Assembly: GCF_001427875.1 (NCBI RefSeq)
Contig: NZ_LMHK01000001.1
Location: 870,871 to 934,870 of the forward strand
Direction: 5' to 3'
Length of the DNA stretch: 64,000 bases
Source: Devosia sp. Root685
Lineage (GTDB): Bacteria > Pseudomonadota > Alphaproteobacteria > Rhizobiales > Devosiaceae
Made by a program: the position numbers and the translations under genes. How positions within the stretch are numbered: position 1 is the stretch's first letter; every line of letters begins with the position of its first letter. Shown piece by piece: positions 48,259-56,096 of the stretch. The notes under the pieces were generated by a model. It was not told the DNA's origin. It worked only from the letters and a program-made list of their open reading frames with translations, and ran no database searches.

Positions 48259-49188
48259 TCAGCTGTGTTCGACTGAACCTGTCGCCAGCAAGGCGCTGTG
48301 TTTGCGCATCTTATCGAGCAATTCGGCGTTGCGCACTGTCGGTTCTTTCAAAACACAGGTCGAACAGAGGGCTCCCTCCACCACGGTGTAAAAACGACAA
48401 CAGCCCCCTCTCGCCCGAAAGGTCCACGAGCCGAGCGCTTTGTTTTGATCGTCATGCAGGGTCAGATCAAAAAAATGCAACTGGCTGTTGTAAAGCGGCG
48501 ATCCCGAATGCTTGACCACGTGCATGGCATCCGCACGGGCCTGATCGACACACCCAAGGTGTCTGCCGACCTCCAGCCAGACCCCGGCGATGGCATCGGC
48601 AACGAGGCGCCAGAGGGCGGCAGGGGCCAGTCCGGTTGCCTGGACAAGCACGTCGACCAGTGGCGTGAAATGCGCTTCGATCCCGCGGCGATAGGCGTCG
48701 CAAAGCGCTCCTCGATCGGCAGCAAGGGCTGCGTCTCGGTGATCTGCCAGAGAAGCTTTATCGGTCACGAACCCTTTTGACAGAAAGCGAACATCGGCGC
48801 GGCGCACGTCATGACTTTCCCCGTCATGCTCATGACGAGCGGCGAACATGCGCAGGGCCACATTCTTGGGGGAGAGATCAGGAACCAGTCCAGACCCGGC
48901 TATGAGCGGGATCGTTGCGAACATGAAAACGTAGCAATAGTCGATCATCATCAACGCAGCACACGTCTTGGCGTCCATGTGGCTGTAGTGGGAACGCTCA
49001 TACTCCAAAAAGGCAGCGACGGCTGAAGCATCGGCGAAAAACGCCTGTGCCGTTGTCCAGCCATCCTGAATAGGGCCGTGCGTCACACCGAACTCGGTCC
49101 AGAACGGTTGATAAAGCTCGATGGCTTGCTCAAAGGGGCTTGCAGAAGAGTCAGTCGAGTTTGGGATAGGGTTCTGGCCGCTCATCAT
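48259..49188 (-). CDS. FhuF-like ferric siderophore reductase
   Basis: 309 aa cytoplasmic protein. The C-terminal 2Fe-2S motif of the FhuF family is present as GCCRFYTVVEGALCSTC (Cys-Cys-x10-Cys-x2-Cys, near residues 262-278). The middle has WLEVGRHLGCVDQARADAMH. It would release iron from the imported siderophore by reduction. Two start codons stand together (ATGATG) with no clear ribosome site. It is the most upstream gene of the iron island, 81 bp before the sigma factor ATG. Confidence 0.8.
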   Translation of the reverse strand: MMSGQNPIPNSTDSSASPFEQAIELYQPFWTEFGVTHGPIQDGWTTAQAFFADASAVAAFLEYERSHYSHMDAKTCAALMMIDYCYVFMFATIPLIAGSGLVPDLSPKNVALRMFAARHEHDGESHDVRRADVRFLSKGFVTDKASLADHRDAALAADRGALCDAYRRGIEAHFTPLVDVLVQATGLAPAALWRLVADAIAGVWLEVGRHLGCVDQARADAMHVVKHSGSPLYNSQLHFFDLTLHDDQNKALGSWTFRARGGCCRFYTVVEGALCSTCVLKEPTVRNAELLDKMRKHSALLATGSVEHS

Positions 49189-49234
49189 GAACCGCGGGCC
49201 TCATTGAAAAATTCAGAATGACAGAAACGTCTAC

Positions 49235-49245
49235 CAAACGGTTTG
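49235..49245. promoter_or_regulatory. 11-bp palindrome upstream of the fhuF-like gene
   Basis: CAAACGGTTTG is a perfect palindrome about a central G, 47 bp before the fhuF-like start. It resembles LacI/GalR-type half sites. It could be an operator left from the carbohydrate locus or one that controls fhuF; only one copy is seen nearby. Confidence 0.35.
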
Positions 49246-49347
49246 CTAGGACGCTGTGAGGGGGCGGTACTCATTTATGGCCCCGCTGGCAATAGCCTCT
49301 GGGTCACCCGCATAGTCGATGCCACAGCCGCCAAGTCTCATGGCCAT
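49246..49347 (-). pseudogene. Truncated start of a sugar isomerase/epimerase-like gene
   Basis: A 33-codon frame with an excellent ribosome site (GGAGG, 7-base spacing), 20 bp after the alcohol dehydrogenase stop. It begins MAMRLGGCGIDYAGDPEA and stops at TAG (49248-49246). The first 20 residues recall the N-terminus of TIM-barrel sugar phosphate isomerase/epimerases (MRLGGP.. ..DPEA type), and the rest is missing. I read it as a gene cut by insertion of the iron island. A real small protein is the alternative. Confidence 0.5.
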
Positions 49348-49367
49348 GTTGCCCCCTCCGAGCGTTG

Positions 49368-50372
49368 CTACGGATAAAGAAGAACCTTGCCGCATTGGCC
49401 AGATTCCTGCAGCGCAAAGGCCTCGTTGACGTCGGCCAGGGCAAACCGGTGCGTCACGAGCTTGTCGAGCAGCGGTCGCGCCGCGCGAATGCGGTCCATC
49501 ATGCGCTCGCCCGCCTGGTCATGGTTCCAGTGCCAGCAGCCGAAGATATCGACGCCCTTGCCAGTGATGCGGTTGACCGGCAAGGCGCCGCTCCAGGTGA
49601 CGAAAGCCAGCCGCCCTCGGGCCCGCACCAGTTCCAAGACGACCGGCGGCGCTGCTTCATTGTTGCTGGTTTCGATTGCCGCATCCGCGCCATAGCTGCC
49701 GGTCAACGCGCGGATCTGCTCGACCAGATCGGGCGCACGCGGATCGAGCACATGCTCGGCGCCGAGCGCCTTCGCCAAATCGACCCGAAACGGACTGAGT
49801 TCGAGCGCAATGACGCGCGCGCCGATCGTCCGCGCATTGACGATGGCGCCAAGGCCAACCGCGCCGCAGCCCGAAACGATGAAGGTGTCGGACGCCGAAA
49901 GACGCATGCGCTCCATCGCCGTAAAGCTCGGGCCCAAGGCACAGAGCGCCATGGCGGCGTGGTCGGTCTCGATATCGTCCGGCACCGGATAGAGCAGGTA
50001 GTCGGGCTTGATGAGATGGTCGGCATAGCCGCCAAGGCCGCAGCTCGACCCGGTCTCCGCCAGAATGTTTCGCTGGTCGGGGCAGTGGATATGCTCGCCC
50101 GAAAGACAGGCGGGGCATTTGCCGCATCCCCAGTGCGGCATGGCAATGACGCGATCACCCACCTTGAAGCGAGTCGAGGCGGCGGCATCGACCACAACAC
50201 CGACGGCTTCATGCCCGAGCTCATGGCCTTCCTTGCCGGCGCGCCAGGATTGCCATTCGGTGCACATGGGGGCCACGAGGATCTTGACCTTGATCACATC
50301 GCCCTTGGCTTGTGGGTCCGGATGCTCGGCAACCTTCGCCTCACGCAGGCCGGTGATTTCAACGCTTAGAAT
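49368..50372 (-). CDS. Zinc-dependent alcohol/polyol dehydrogenase, likely ATT start
   Basis: 334 aa if started at the ATT at 50372-50370, which has GGAGGAG six bases upstream. From there the chain reads ILSVEITGLREAKVAEHPDP, a normal medium-chain dehydrogenase N-terminus. No ATG, GTG or TTG exists in frame before the GTG at 50297, which would remove this first strand (309 aa). Zinc sites are present: catalytic MCTEW and GHELGHEAVG, structural CGKCPACLSGEHIHC. The NAD site is VSGCGAVGLG. It lies 40 bp after the LacI gene, and probably oxidises the sugar alcohol of this locus. Confidence 0.82.
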   Translation of the reverse strand: MLSVEITGLREAKVAEHPDPQAKGDVIKVKILVAPMCTEWQSWRAGKEGHELGHEAVGVVVDAAASTRFKVGDRVIAMPHWGCGKCPACLSGEHIHCPDQRNILAETGSSCGLGGYADHLIKPDYLLYPVPDDIETDHAAMALCALGPSFTAMERMRLSASDTFIVSGCGAVGLGAIVNARTIGARVIALELSPFRVDLAKALGAEHVLDPRAPDLVEQIRALTGSYGADAAIETSNNEAAPPVVLELVRARGRLAFVTWSGALPVNRITGKGVDIFGCWHWNHDQAGERMMDRIRAARPLLDKLVTHRFALADVNEAFALQESGQCGKVLLYP

Positions 50373-50412
50373 TTTCGGCTCCTCCTCAGAAAACCGGGCT
50401 GTTAGCCAGCCC

Positions 50413-51435
50413 TTAGGTCCCGCGCCCTGCTGTGCTGTCGCGCACGATTAATTCCGGGTCGATCATGGTGACCCGTGGTTCCGGCATGCCGTCGGGGGCC
50501 GAAATCAGCTGCAGCAGGCGTTCCACGGCAAGTTCGGTCACCATATCGACTTCATATTTGACCGAGGAAATCGGCGTCGCCGCGTGCTCGGCGAATTCGA
50601 TATTGTCGAAGCCGATGATAGCGACGTCCTTGGGAACACGCAGATTGTTCTTCTGCGTCCAGCGCAGGGCGCCGATGGCGAGGGAATCGTTGGCCGCAAA
50701 GATTGCGGTCGGGCGGCTCGCAAGGCTCATCAGCCGGTCCATGGCCCAATAACCGCGGATCACCGAATTGCCGAGGGGGTCGGCGAGAAGCTGCGCATCG
50801 ATGGTGAGCCCCGCTTCCCCGTGCGCCTGCGTATAGCCATCGCGCTTTTCGAGATTCCCTAGGGCGTTCGACGTGTCGATGATGCCGATGCGCGTGTGGC
50901 CGATATCGATCAGGTGCCGTACGGCTCGATAGGCGCCGCGGCGTTCGTCGATGCAGACGGCATCGATCCCCGCATCCGGATCTGCCACCAGCAGCACAAC
51001 GGGATAGCCGCGCTGGCGCAGCCGGCGAATATGGTCGAGCTCACGGTGGCTGCGCGGATAGATCAGCATGCCATCGACCTGACGCGAGCGGAACATCTCG
51101 ATGACGCGCTTTTCTTCCTCGAGGTCATTGTTCGACGTCGCAAACAGCGTCGAGTAGCCTCGTTCGGCGAGCGTGGTTTCGACCGCCTGGGCCACATGGG
51201 TAAGGGCAGGGTTGGTGATATCGGTCAGAACCAGGCCAATGGTCTTGGTCTCGCGGCTCACCAACGACTTCGCCACATGATTGGGCAGATAATTGAGCGC
51301 CTCGGCCGCCTCGCGGATCAGCAGAGATGTCTCTGCCGGAATGCGCGGGCTTTGTCGAAGCGCCAGCGAAACCGTATTGACCGAAAAGCCGGTGCGGTCC
51401 GCGATATCCTTGAGACGAACGGTGGATTTGCCCAT
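50413..51435 (-). CDS. LacI/GalR-family transcriptional regulator
   Basis: 340 aa. The DNA-binding domain starts VRLKDIADRTGFSVNTVSLA with the hinge NYLPNHVAKSLVSRETKTIG. The effector domain is a type I periplasmic-binding fold: GLVLTDITNPALTHVAQAVE, AIFAANDSLAIGALRW and VAIIGFDNIEFAEHAATPIS. It probably represses the surrounding dehydrogenase genes and the CUT1 transporter until its sugar is present. It is followed at 40 bp by the dehydrogenase. Confidence 0.9.
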   Translation of the reverse strand: MGKSTVRLKDIADRTGFSVNTVSLALRQSPRIPAETSLLIREAAEALNYLPNHVAKSLVSRETKTIGLVLTDITNPALTHVAQAVETTLAERGYSTLFATSNNDLEEEKRVIEMFRSRQVDGMLIYPRSHRELDHIRRLRQRGYPVVLLVADPDAGIDAVCIDERRGAYRAVRHLIDIGHTRIGIIDTSNALGNLEKRDGYTQAHGEAGLTIDAQLLADPLGNSVIRGYWAMDRLMSLASRPTAIFAANDSLAIGALRWTQKNNLRVPKDVAIIGFDNIEFAEHAATPISSVKYEVDMVTELAVERLLQLISAPDGMPEPRVTMIDPELIVRDSTAGRGT

Positions 51436-51553
51436 GATTTCGACCTATCGGCCCAGCCGCCGACCAGCGCAGACAATGCGATTCGTCAATCGAGGCTGCT
51501 GGGGCAAGACAATCGAAATCATGGGCGGCAAAATGAACCGTATGCTCTGGTGA

Positions 51554-51997
51554 CTAGACGCCTTCGGCGCGAAGACGGCGTATCGCCTGATATTGCAGGC
51601 AATCGGGATGCATTTCCATCAATTCGATGCGGTTGCCGTCGGGATCTTCAAGCCAGGCCTGGCGATTGCCGTCAAGACCTGCCTTGGGCTCGCTGAGGAG
51701 CGTAATCCCTGCCGCCTTGATGCGCTCGCAGGTGGCGTCGAGATCATCGATCGTCCAGCACATATGGGTCATGCCATTGGTGTGCCAGCTCGCCGGGGCA
51801 CGATCGTTTTCGGCGCCTGGGAATATTTCTAAATACTGCTCATCGGTGATGCGCAGGTACACGAGCCAGGTTTCCCCGTTGTCGTGCTTGAGGCGCAGCA
51901 TTTCGGGAAAGCCGAGCTTGTTGACGTAGTAGTCGAGCGACTTTTCGAGATCGATGACGTTGATCGCGATGTGTCCGAGGCTGGTGACGCCCTTCAT
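51554..51997 (-). CDS. VOC family protein (glyoxalase/dioxygenase fold) 1
   Basis: 147 aa from the ATG at 51997-51995, with GGAGG four bases upstream; a longer start at 52015 is less likely. Paired beta-alpha-beta-beta-beta units: LGHIAINVIDLEKSLDYYV at the start and MTHMCWTIDDLDATCERIKA in the second half. Likely metal ligands are His9 (in LGHIA) and a Glu in QYLEIFPG, with further His and Glu in the second module. The reaction is unknown. It lies 145 bp after the reductase, behind a promoter with a perfect -35. Confidence 0.8.
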   Translation of the reverse strand: MKGVTSLGHIAINVIDLEKSLDYYVNKLGFPEMLRLKHDNGETWLVYLRITDEQYLEIFPGAENDRAPASWHTNGMTHMCWTIDDLDATCERIKAAGITLLSEPKAGLDGNRQAWLEDPDGNRIELMEMHPDCLQYQAIRRLRAEGV

Positions 51998-52100
51998 GGT
52001 TCCTCCCGCCGACATTGCGGCAATGATTGTCTCCTTCCGCAGGCAACAGCCAAGCGGAGCGCCGACACGATCGCCGGGCTATAGGAACGTTAATACGGCT

Positions 52101-52129
52101 AGCTAAATCTCGCGGCGTGACGCTGTCAA
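52101..52129 (-). promoter_or_regulatory. Candidate promoter of the VOC gene
   Basis: A perfect TTGACA (52129-52124), then TTAGCT at 17 bp (52106-52101), a weak -10 on the minus strand. Next to it is AACGTT (52086-52091), the core of LacI-type operators, which may be where the neighbouring regulator acts. Confidence 0.4.
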
Positions 52130-52142
52130 CTGCGAAACGACA

Positions 52143-52955
52143 TCAGTCCCAGTCAGGGCCCCAAGCCGGGTCGATCTCGCGTTGCCCGCGATCGAGCCCT
52201 TCGATGACCCGGATTTCCTCCGCGTTCAGCGTCAGTTTCGTTGCCTCAAAATTGCTGCGGATGCGCTCGGCCTTGCCTGAGGTCGGAATGGCGATGTAGC
52301 CCTTGGCAAATTCAAAGGCTAAAGCGACCTGCTCCGGCGTCGCCTCATGACGATCGGCAATGTCCACGATCTCCGGCACGCCGCCCAAAATGCCGCGCGC
52401 GATCGGCAGATAGCACGTCACGGAAATTCCCTTTTCCGTGCAGTAGTTTGCAAGCTTCTTGTTCTGAAGCAGGGGGTTAAGCTCCACCTGGTTATTCGCA
52501 ATTCTCAGATCCCCGAGGATCGCCTGCGCCTCCTCCAGCATGGCAATCGTGAAATTCGAAACGCCAACCAGTCGGGTCAATCCCAGCGCATGTGCCTCTG
52601 CCAATTGCTCGATATAGACCGGCAGCGGCACCTCGTTGTTGGGCGAAGGCCAATGGATCAGCGTCAGGTCCAGCTGCTCCAAACCAAGTGTTTCGCAACT
52701 CTGCCGCAATGACGGCACCAGTGTCCCCTCGCGGAGATTGCTCGTCCTGATCTTGGTGGTCACGAACACGTCCGATCGTGGCAGGCCCGAACGCCGCACC
52801 CCCTCGCCTACCTGCGCCTCGGTGCCGTAATCCTGCGCCGTGTCGAGATGTCGATAACCGGTCTCCAGTGCCACGAGCATCGCCTCGACACCCGCCTCGC
52901 CATTCCGGCCATAGGTTCCAAACCCCATTGCCGGGATATCATATTGATTTTGCAT
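52143..52955 (-). CDS. Aldo/keto reductase
   Basis: 270 aa from the ATG at 52955-52953, with GGAGGAG six bases upstream. The AKR tetrad is present: Asp and Tyr in HLDTAQDYGTEAQVGEG, Lys in VFVTTKIRTSN, His in LTLIHWPSPN. The cofactor-binding end is YIAIPTSGKAERIRSN. It reduces an aldehyde or keto group with NADPH. It is divergent from the CUT1 transporter, sharing a 193-bp control region with it. Confidence 0.88.
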   Translation of the reverse strand: MQNQYDIPAMGFGTYGRNGEAGVEAMLVALETGYRHLDTAQDYGTEAQVGEGVRRSGLPRSDVFVTTKIRTSNLREGTLVPSLRQSCETLGLEQLDLTLIHWPSPNNEVPLPVYIEQLAEAHALGLTRLVGVSNFTIAMLEEAQAILGDLRIANNQVELNPLLQNKKLANYCTEKGISVTCYLPIARGILGGVPEIVDIADRHEATPEQVALAFEFAKGYIAIPTSGKAERIRSNFEATKLTLNAEEIRVIEGLDRGQREIDPAWGPDWD

Positions 52956-53041
52956 TACTTTCTCCTCCGCACGTCCCGCCACGATACCAACTCTCGCGAG
53001 CCAGCCTAATCACATCCTGCGCTTTCGGCGCGAAAAGACTA

Positions 53042-53071
53042 TTGACGGATCGTCTAAAGCGATCCTAGTTT
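53042..53071 (+). promoter_or_regulatory. Promoter with built-in operator for the CUT1 operon
   Basis: TTGACG (53042-53047) and TAGTTT (53066-53071) with an 18-bp spacer. The spacer is filled by an inverted repeat GGATCG-N7-CGATCC (53047-53065). An operator between -35 and -10 would allow full repression, probably by the LacI protein at 50413-51435. Confidence 0.5.
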
Positions 53072-53148
53072 AACGATAATACTGCTTGCAAGAGCTGACG
53101 CGCCGACAGAGCGGAACAACCTGCCGCGGCGTTCAAGGGAGGACGAGC

Positions 53149-54042
53149 ATGACCTTTCGGTGGAGCCGATGGTCACCCCAACTGGCTTTGGTGCCGGCTG
53201 GTCTGGTGACGCTGGTCGCCTTCATTGGTGCCATTCTGTGGACGGTCTACCTGTCGCTGACGCGCAGCCGCCGCCTGCCGGAATACGAGATCGATTGGTC
53301 CGAATGGGGCCGGCAATACGAGCGCCTGTTCAAGGACAGCGCCTGGCTGATTTCGCTCCAAAACCTCATCGTGCTCGGCCTTGGCAGCGCCCTTGCCATC
53401 GTCTTCGGCTTCATCCTCGCCGCCATGATCGACCGGGAAAAACGTGGCGAAAGCATATTTCGCACCGTGTTCCTCTATCCCCTCGCCATCTCGCTCATCG
53501 TCACCGGCGCTGCCTGGCGCTGGATGTTTAATCCCGAGCTGGGCGTCGAGCATTTCATCCATTCCATCGGTCTCACCTGGGTTAATGCCAGTTGGCTGGC
53601 CCGGCCGGAAACCGCCATGTACGGCGTCATCCTCGCCTCGGTCTGGCAGAGCGCCGGATTTTACATGGCGCTGATGCTGGCAGGTTTGAAGTCCATCAAT
53701 TCCGAGATCTGGAGCGCCGCCCGGCTCGATGGCGTCAGCCTCTTCCGGCTCTATACCGAGATCATCATTCCAATGATGAAGTTCACCTTCGTCACCTGCG
53801 CCATCCTGCTCTCGCTCGGCGTCATCAAGGCCTATGACGTGATCGTCGCCATGACCAATGGCGGGCCGGGCCAGTCGACCTATGTGCCCGCTTATTTCAC
53901 CATCCAGGCGCTTTCGGCCAAGGGCAATCTCGGCTTCGCCTCGGCCGCGGCCGTGTTGATGCTGCTCATCACCGCAGTCATTTTCCTGCCACTGGTTCTC
54001 CTCACCGCCTGGCAACAGCGCCGCTCGGGAGCCCGTTCATGA
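53149..54042 (+). CDS. CUT1 sugar ABC transporter permease 1 (MalF/UgpA-like)
   Basis: 297 aa from the ATG at 53149, with GGGAGG upstream. Six membrane helices. The EAA loop that contacts the ATPase reads AARLDGVSLFRLYTEIIIPM near residues 203-222. It overlaps the next permease by ATGA. It opens the plus-strand operon 53149-60766. Confidence 0.9.
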   Translation: MTFRWSRWSPQLALVPAGLVTLVAFIGAILWTVYLSLTRSRRLPEYEIDWSEWGRQYERLFKDSAWLISLQNLIVLGLGSALAIVFGFILAAMIDREKRGESIFRTVFLYPLAISLIVTGAAWRWMFNPELGVEHFIHSIGLTWVNASWLARPETAMYGVILASVWQSAGFYMALMLAGLKSINSEIWSAARLDGVSLFRLYTEIIIPMMKFTFVTCAILLSLGVIKAYDVIVAMTNGGPGQSTYVPAYFTIQALSAKGNLGFASAAAVLMLLITAVIFLPLVLLTAWQQRRSGARS

Positions 54043-54971
54043 CCGACCTGACCGTCAGCCAAAAATCCCTCGGCGCCGAAGTCGCCGTCCGCAGCGCCCC
54101 CTATTTTCCGCGCAAGAAAAAAGCCATCACCGGCCGCTCCATCGCCGTTCTCGTCTTCCTTTCCATCTGCGCTCTCTTCTTCTGCGTGCCGCTCTATGTG
54201 GTGATCACGACATCCTTCAAGACCATGGAGCAGATCCGCGAAGGCGCCATGTTCGCGCTGCCCAATGTCTGGACGCTGGAAGCCTGGGATCACGCCTGGA
54301 ACTCCGCCTGCTCGGGCACCCGCTGCGAGGGCCTCAAGGTCGGGTTCTGGAACTCGGTCTATATCCTCATCCCCTCGCTGATCCTTTCGATCGGCCTCTC
54401 CATCGTCACCGGCTATGCCCTGGCCCTCTGGAACGTCAAATGGGCCGGACCTTTCCTCTTCGTCCTCTTCATCTGTGCCTTCGTGCCATTCCAGATCATC
54501 ATGTTCCCGCTGATCTCGATGACAGCCGCCATGAAGGTCTATGGCAGCATCTGGGGCGTCGCCATCATCCACGCGATCCTTGCCATGCCGGTGCTGACGT
54601 TGATCTTCCGTAATTACTACAAGGATATTCCGCAGGAGATCATGAGCGCCGCTGTCATGGACAGCGGCTCATTCTGGAAGATCTTCTTCGAGATCATCCT
54701 GCCCATGAGCGGCAATATCCTGATCGTCGTGCTGATCCTGCAGATCACCTCGATCTGGAACGATTATCTGATCGGCGTGACTTTTGGCGGCCTTGGCGGC
54801 CAGCCGATGACGGTGAACCTCGCCAACCTCATCACCATCTCGACCGGCACCGTTCGCTACAACGACAACATGGCGGCCGCCCTCCTCACCGCCATTCCCC
54901 CGCTCGTCATCTATTTCTTCGTCGGCAAGCTCTTCGTCCAGGGCATCACCGCCGGCGCCATCAAAGGTTGA
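54039..54971 (+). CDS. CUT1 sugar ABC transporter permease 2 (MalG/UgpE-like)
   Basis: 310 aa with six membrane helices after a 35-residue cytoplasmic start. EAA loop: MSAAVMDSGSFWKIFFEIIL near residues 202-221, with the following PMS. The segment IWNDYLIGVTFGG is typical. The ATGA overlap with permease 1 couples the two. Confidence 0.9.
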   Translation: MTDLTVSQKSLGAEVAVRSAPYFPRKKKAITGRSIAVLVFLSICALFFCVPLYVVITTSFKTMEQIREGAMFALPNVWTLEAWDHAWNSACSGTRCEGLKVGFWNSVYILIPSLILSIGLSIVTGYALALWNVKWAGPFLFVLFICAFVPFQIIMFPLISMTAAMKVYGSIWGVAIIHAILAMPVLTLIFRNYYKDIPQEIMSAAVMDSGSFWKIFFEIILPMSGNILIVVLILQITSIWNDYLIGVTFGGLGGQPMTVNLANLITISTGTVRYNDNMAAALLTAIPPLVIYFFVGKLFVQGITAGAIKG

Positions 54972-54976
54972 CCTGA

Positions 54977-56071
54977 ATGCCCCGCGTAAGCTTCGAGCAC
55001 ATCACCAAGACCTATGGCCTGATGAAGGTTCTGGACGACCTCAATCTCTCGATCGACGACGGCGACTTTTTGGTCCTCCTTGGCCCCTCGGGCTGCGGCA
55101 AGACTACGCTTCTTAATCTGCTCGCTGGGCTGCTCGATGTCACCGATGGCCGCATCATGATCGGCGATCGCGACGTCACCGATCTCGATCCCAAGGATCG
55201 CGGTCTCGCCATGGTGTTCCAGAGCTACGCGCTCTACCCGACCAAGACGGTGCATGGAAACCTCAAGTTCGGCCTCTCCGCCAGCAAACTGCCGCGCGAG
55301 GAAATCGAAAAGCGCATCGCCTGGGCGGCAAAACTCCTGCAGATCGAGCCCCTGCTCAACCGCAAGCCGGGCCAGCTCTCCGGTGGCCAGCGCCAGCGCG
55401 TCGCCATCGGCCGGGCATTGGTGAAGAATGTCGGCGTGTTCCTCTTCGACGAACCGCTGAGCAATCTCGACGCTAAGCTCCGCACCGAGATGCGGCTCGA
55501 AATCAAGAAGCTGCACGATCAGCTCAAATCGACCGTGGTCTATGTGACGCACGACCAGATCGAAGCCATGACCATGGCCACAAAAATCGCGGTCATGAAT
55601 GCGGGCGTTATCCAGCAGTTCGGCACGCCCGACGAAATCTATGAGCGCCCCGCCAATCTCTTCGTCGCTGGCTTCATCGGCTCCCCTGCCATGAACCTGC
55701 GTAAGGCAAAACTCAGCACCGCGACCGGCAAGATCGAAGCGGTCTTTGCCTCAGGCGTGCGGCTCGATGTGTCGGATTACCCCTTCGCGCAAACACCAGC
55801 CGAAGGCGCCGAGGTGATCATCGGCCTTCGCCCCGAGCATTTCACCCTCGCCGCCAACGGCCCCGTCGCCGCCAGCTTCGACGTACCCGTCCAATATGCC
55901 GAGCGCACCGGCCCGGATGCGTCGGCCTATTTCCGCTTTGAAGACGATTTGCTTGCCCTGCGCGTCGAGCCCGATACGGCCGCACGCCTGACGCCCGGAG
56001 AGGCCGTTTCCGTCAGCTATTTGAAGGGCAAGGCCAACCTGTTCGACGCCCGAACCGGGCAAAGAATGTAG
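54977..56071 (+). CDS. CUT1 sugar ABC transporter ATPase (UgpC/MsmK-like)
   Basis: 364 aa. Walker A GPSGCGKTT is near residue 37, signature LSGGQRQRVAIGRALV near 134, Walker B VFLFDEPLSNLDAKLR near 154 and the H-loop VYVTHDQIEAMTMATKI near 187. A C-terminal TOBE regulatory domain follows (AEGAEVIIGLRPEHFTLAAN). It is 5 bp after permease 2. Confidence 0.92.
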   Translation: MPRVSFEHITKTYGLMKVLDDLNLSIDDGDFLVLLGPSGCGKTTLLNLLAGLLDVTDGRIMIGDRDVTDLDPKDRGLAMVFQSYALYPTKTVHGNLKFGLSASKLPREEIEKRIAWAAKLLQIEPLLNRKPGQLSGGQRQRVAIGRALVKNVGVFLFDEPLSNLDAKLRTEMRLEIKKLHDQLKSTVVYVTHDQIEAMTMATKIAVMNAGVIQQFGTPDEIYERPANLFVAGFIGSPAMNLRKAKLSTATGKIEAVFASGVRLDVSDYPFAQTPAEGAEVIIGLRPEHFTLAANGPVAASFDVPVQYAERTGPDASAYFRFEDDLLALRVEPDTAARLTPGEAVSVSYLKGKANLFDARTGQRM

Positions 56072-56096
56072 CAATAAACGACAAGGGAGAGAGAAC

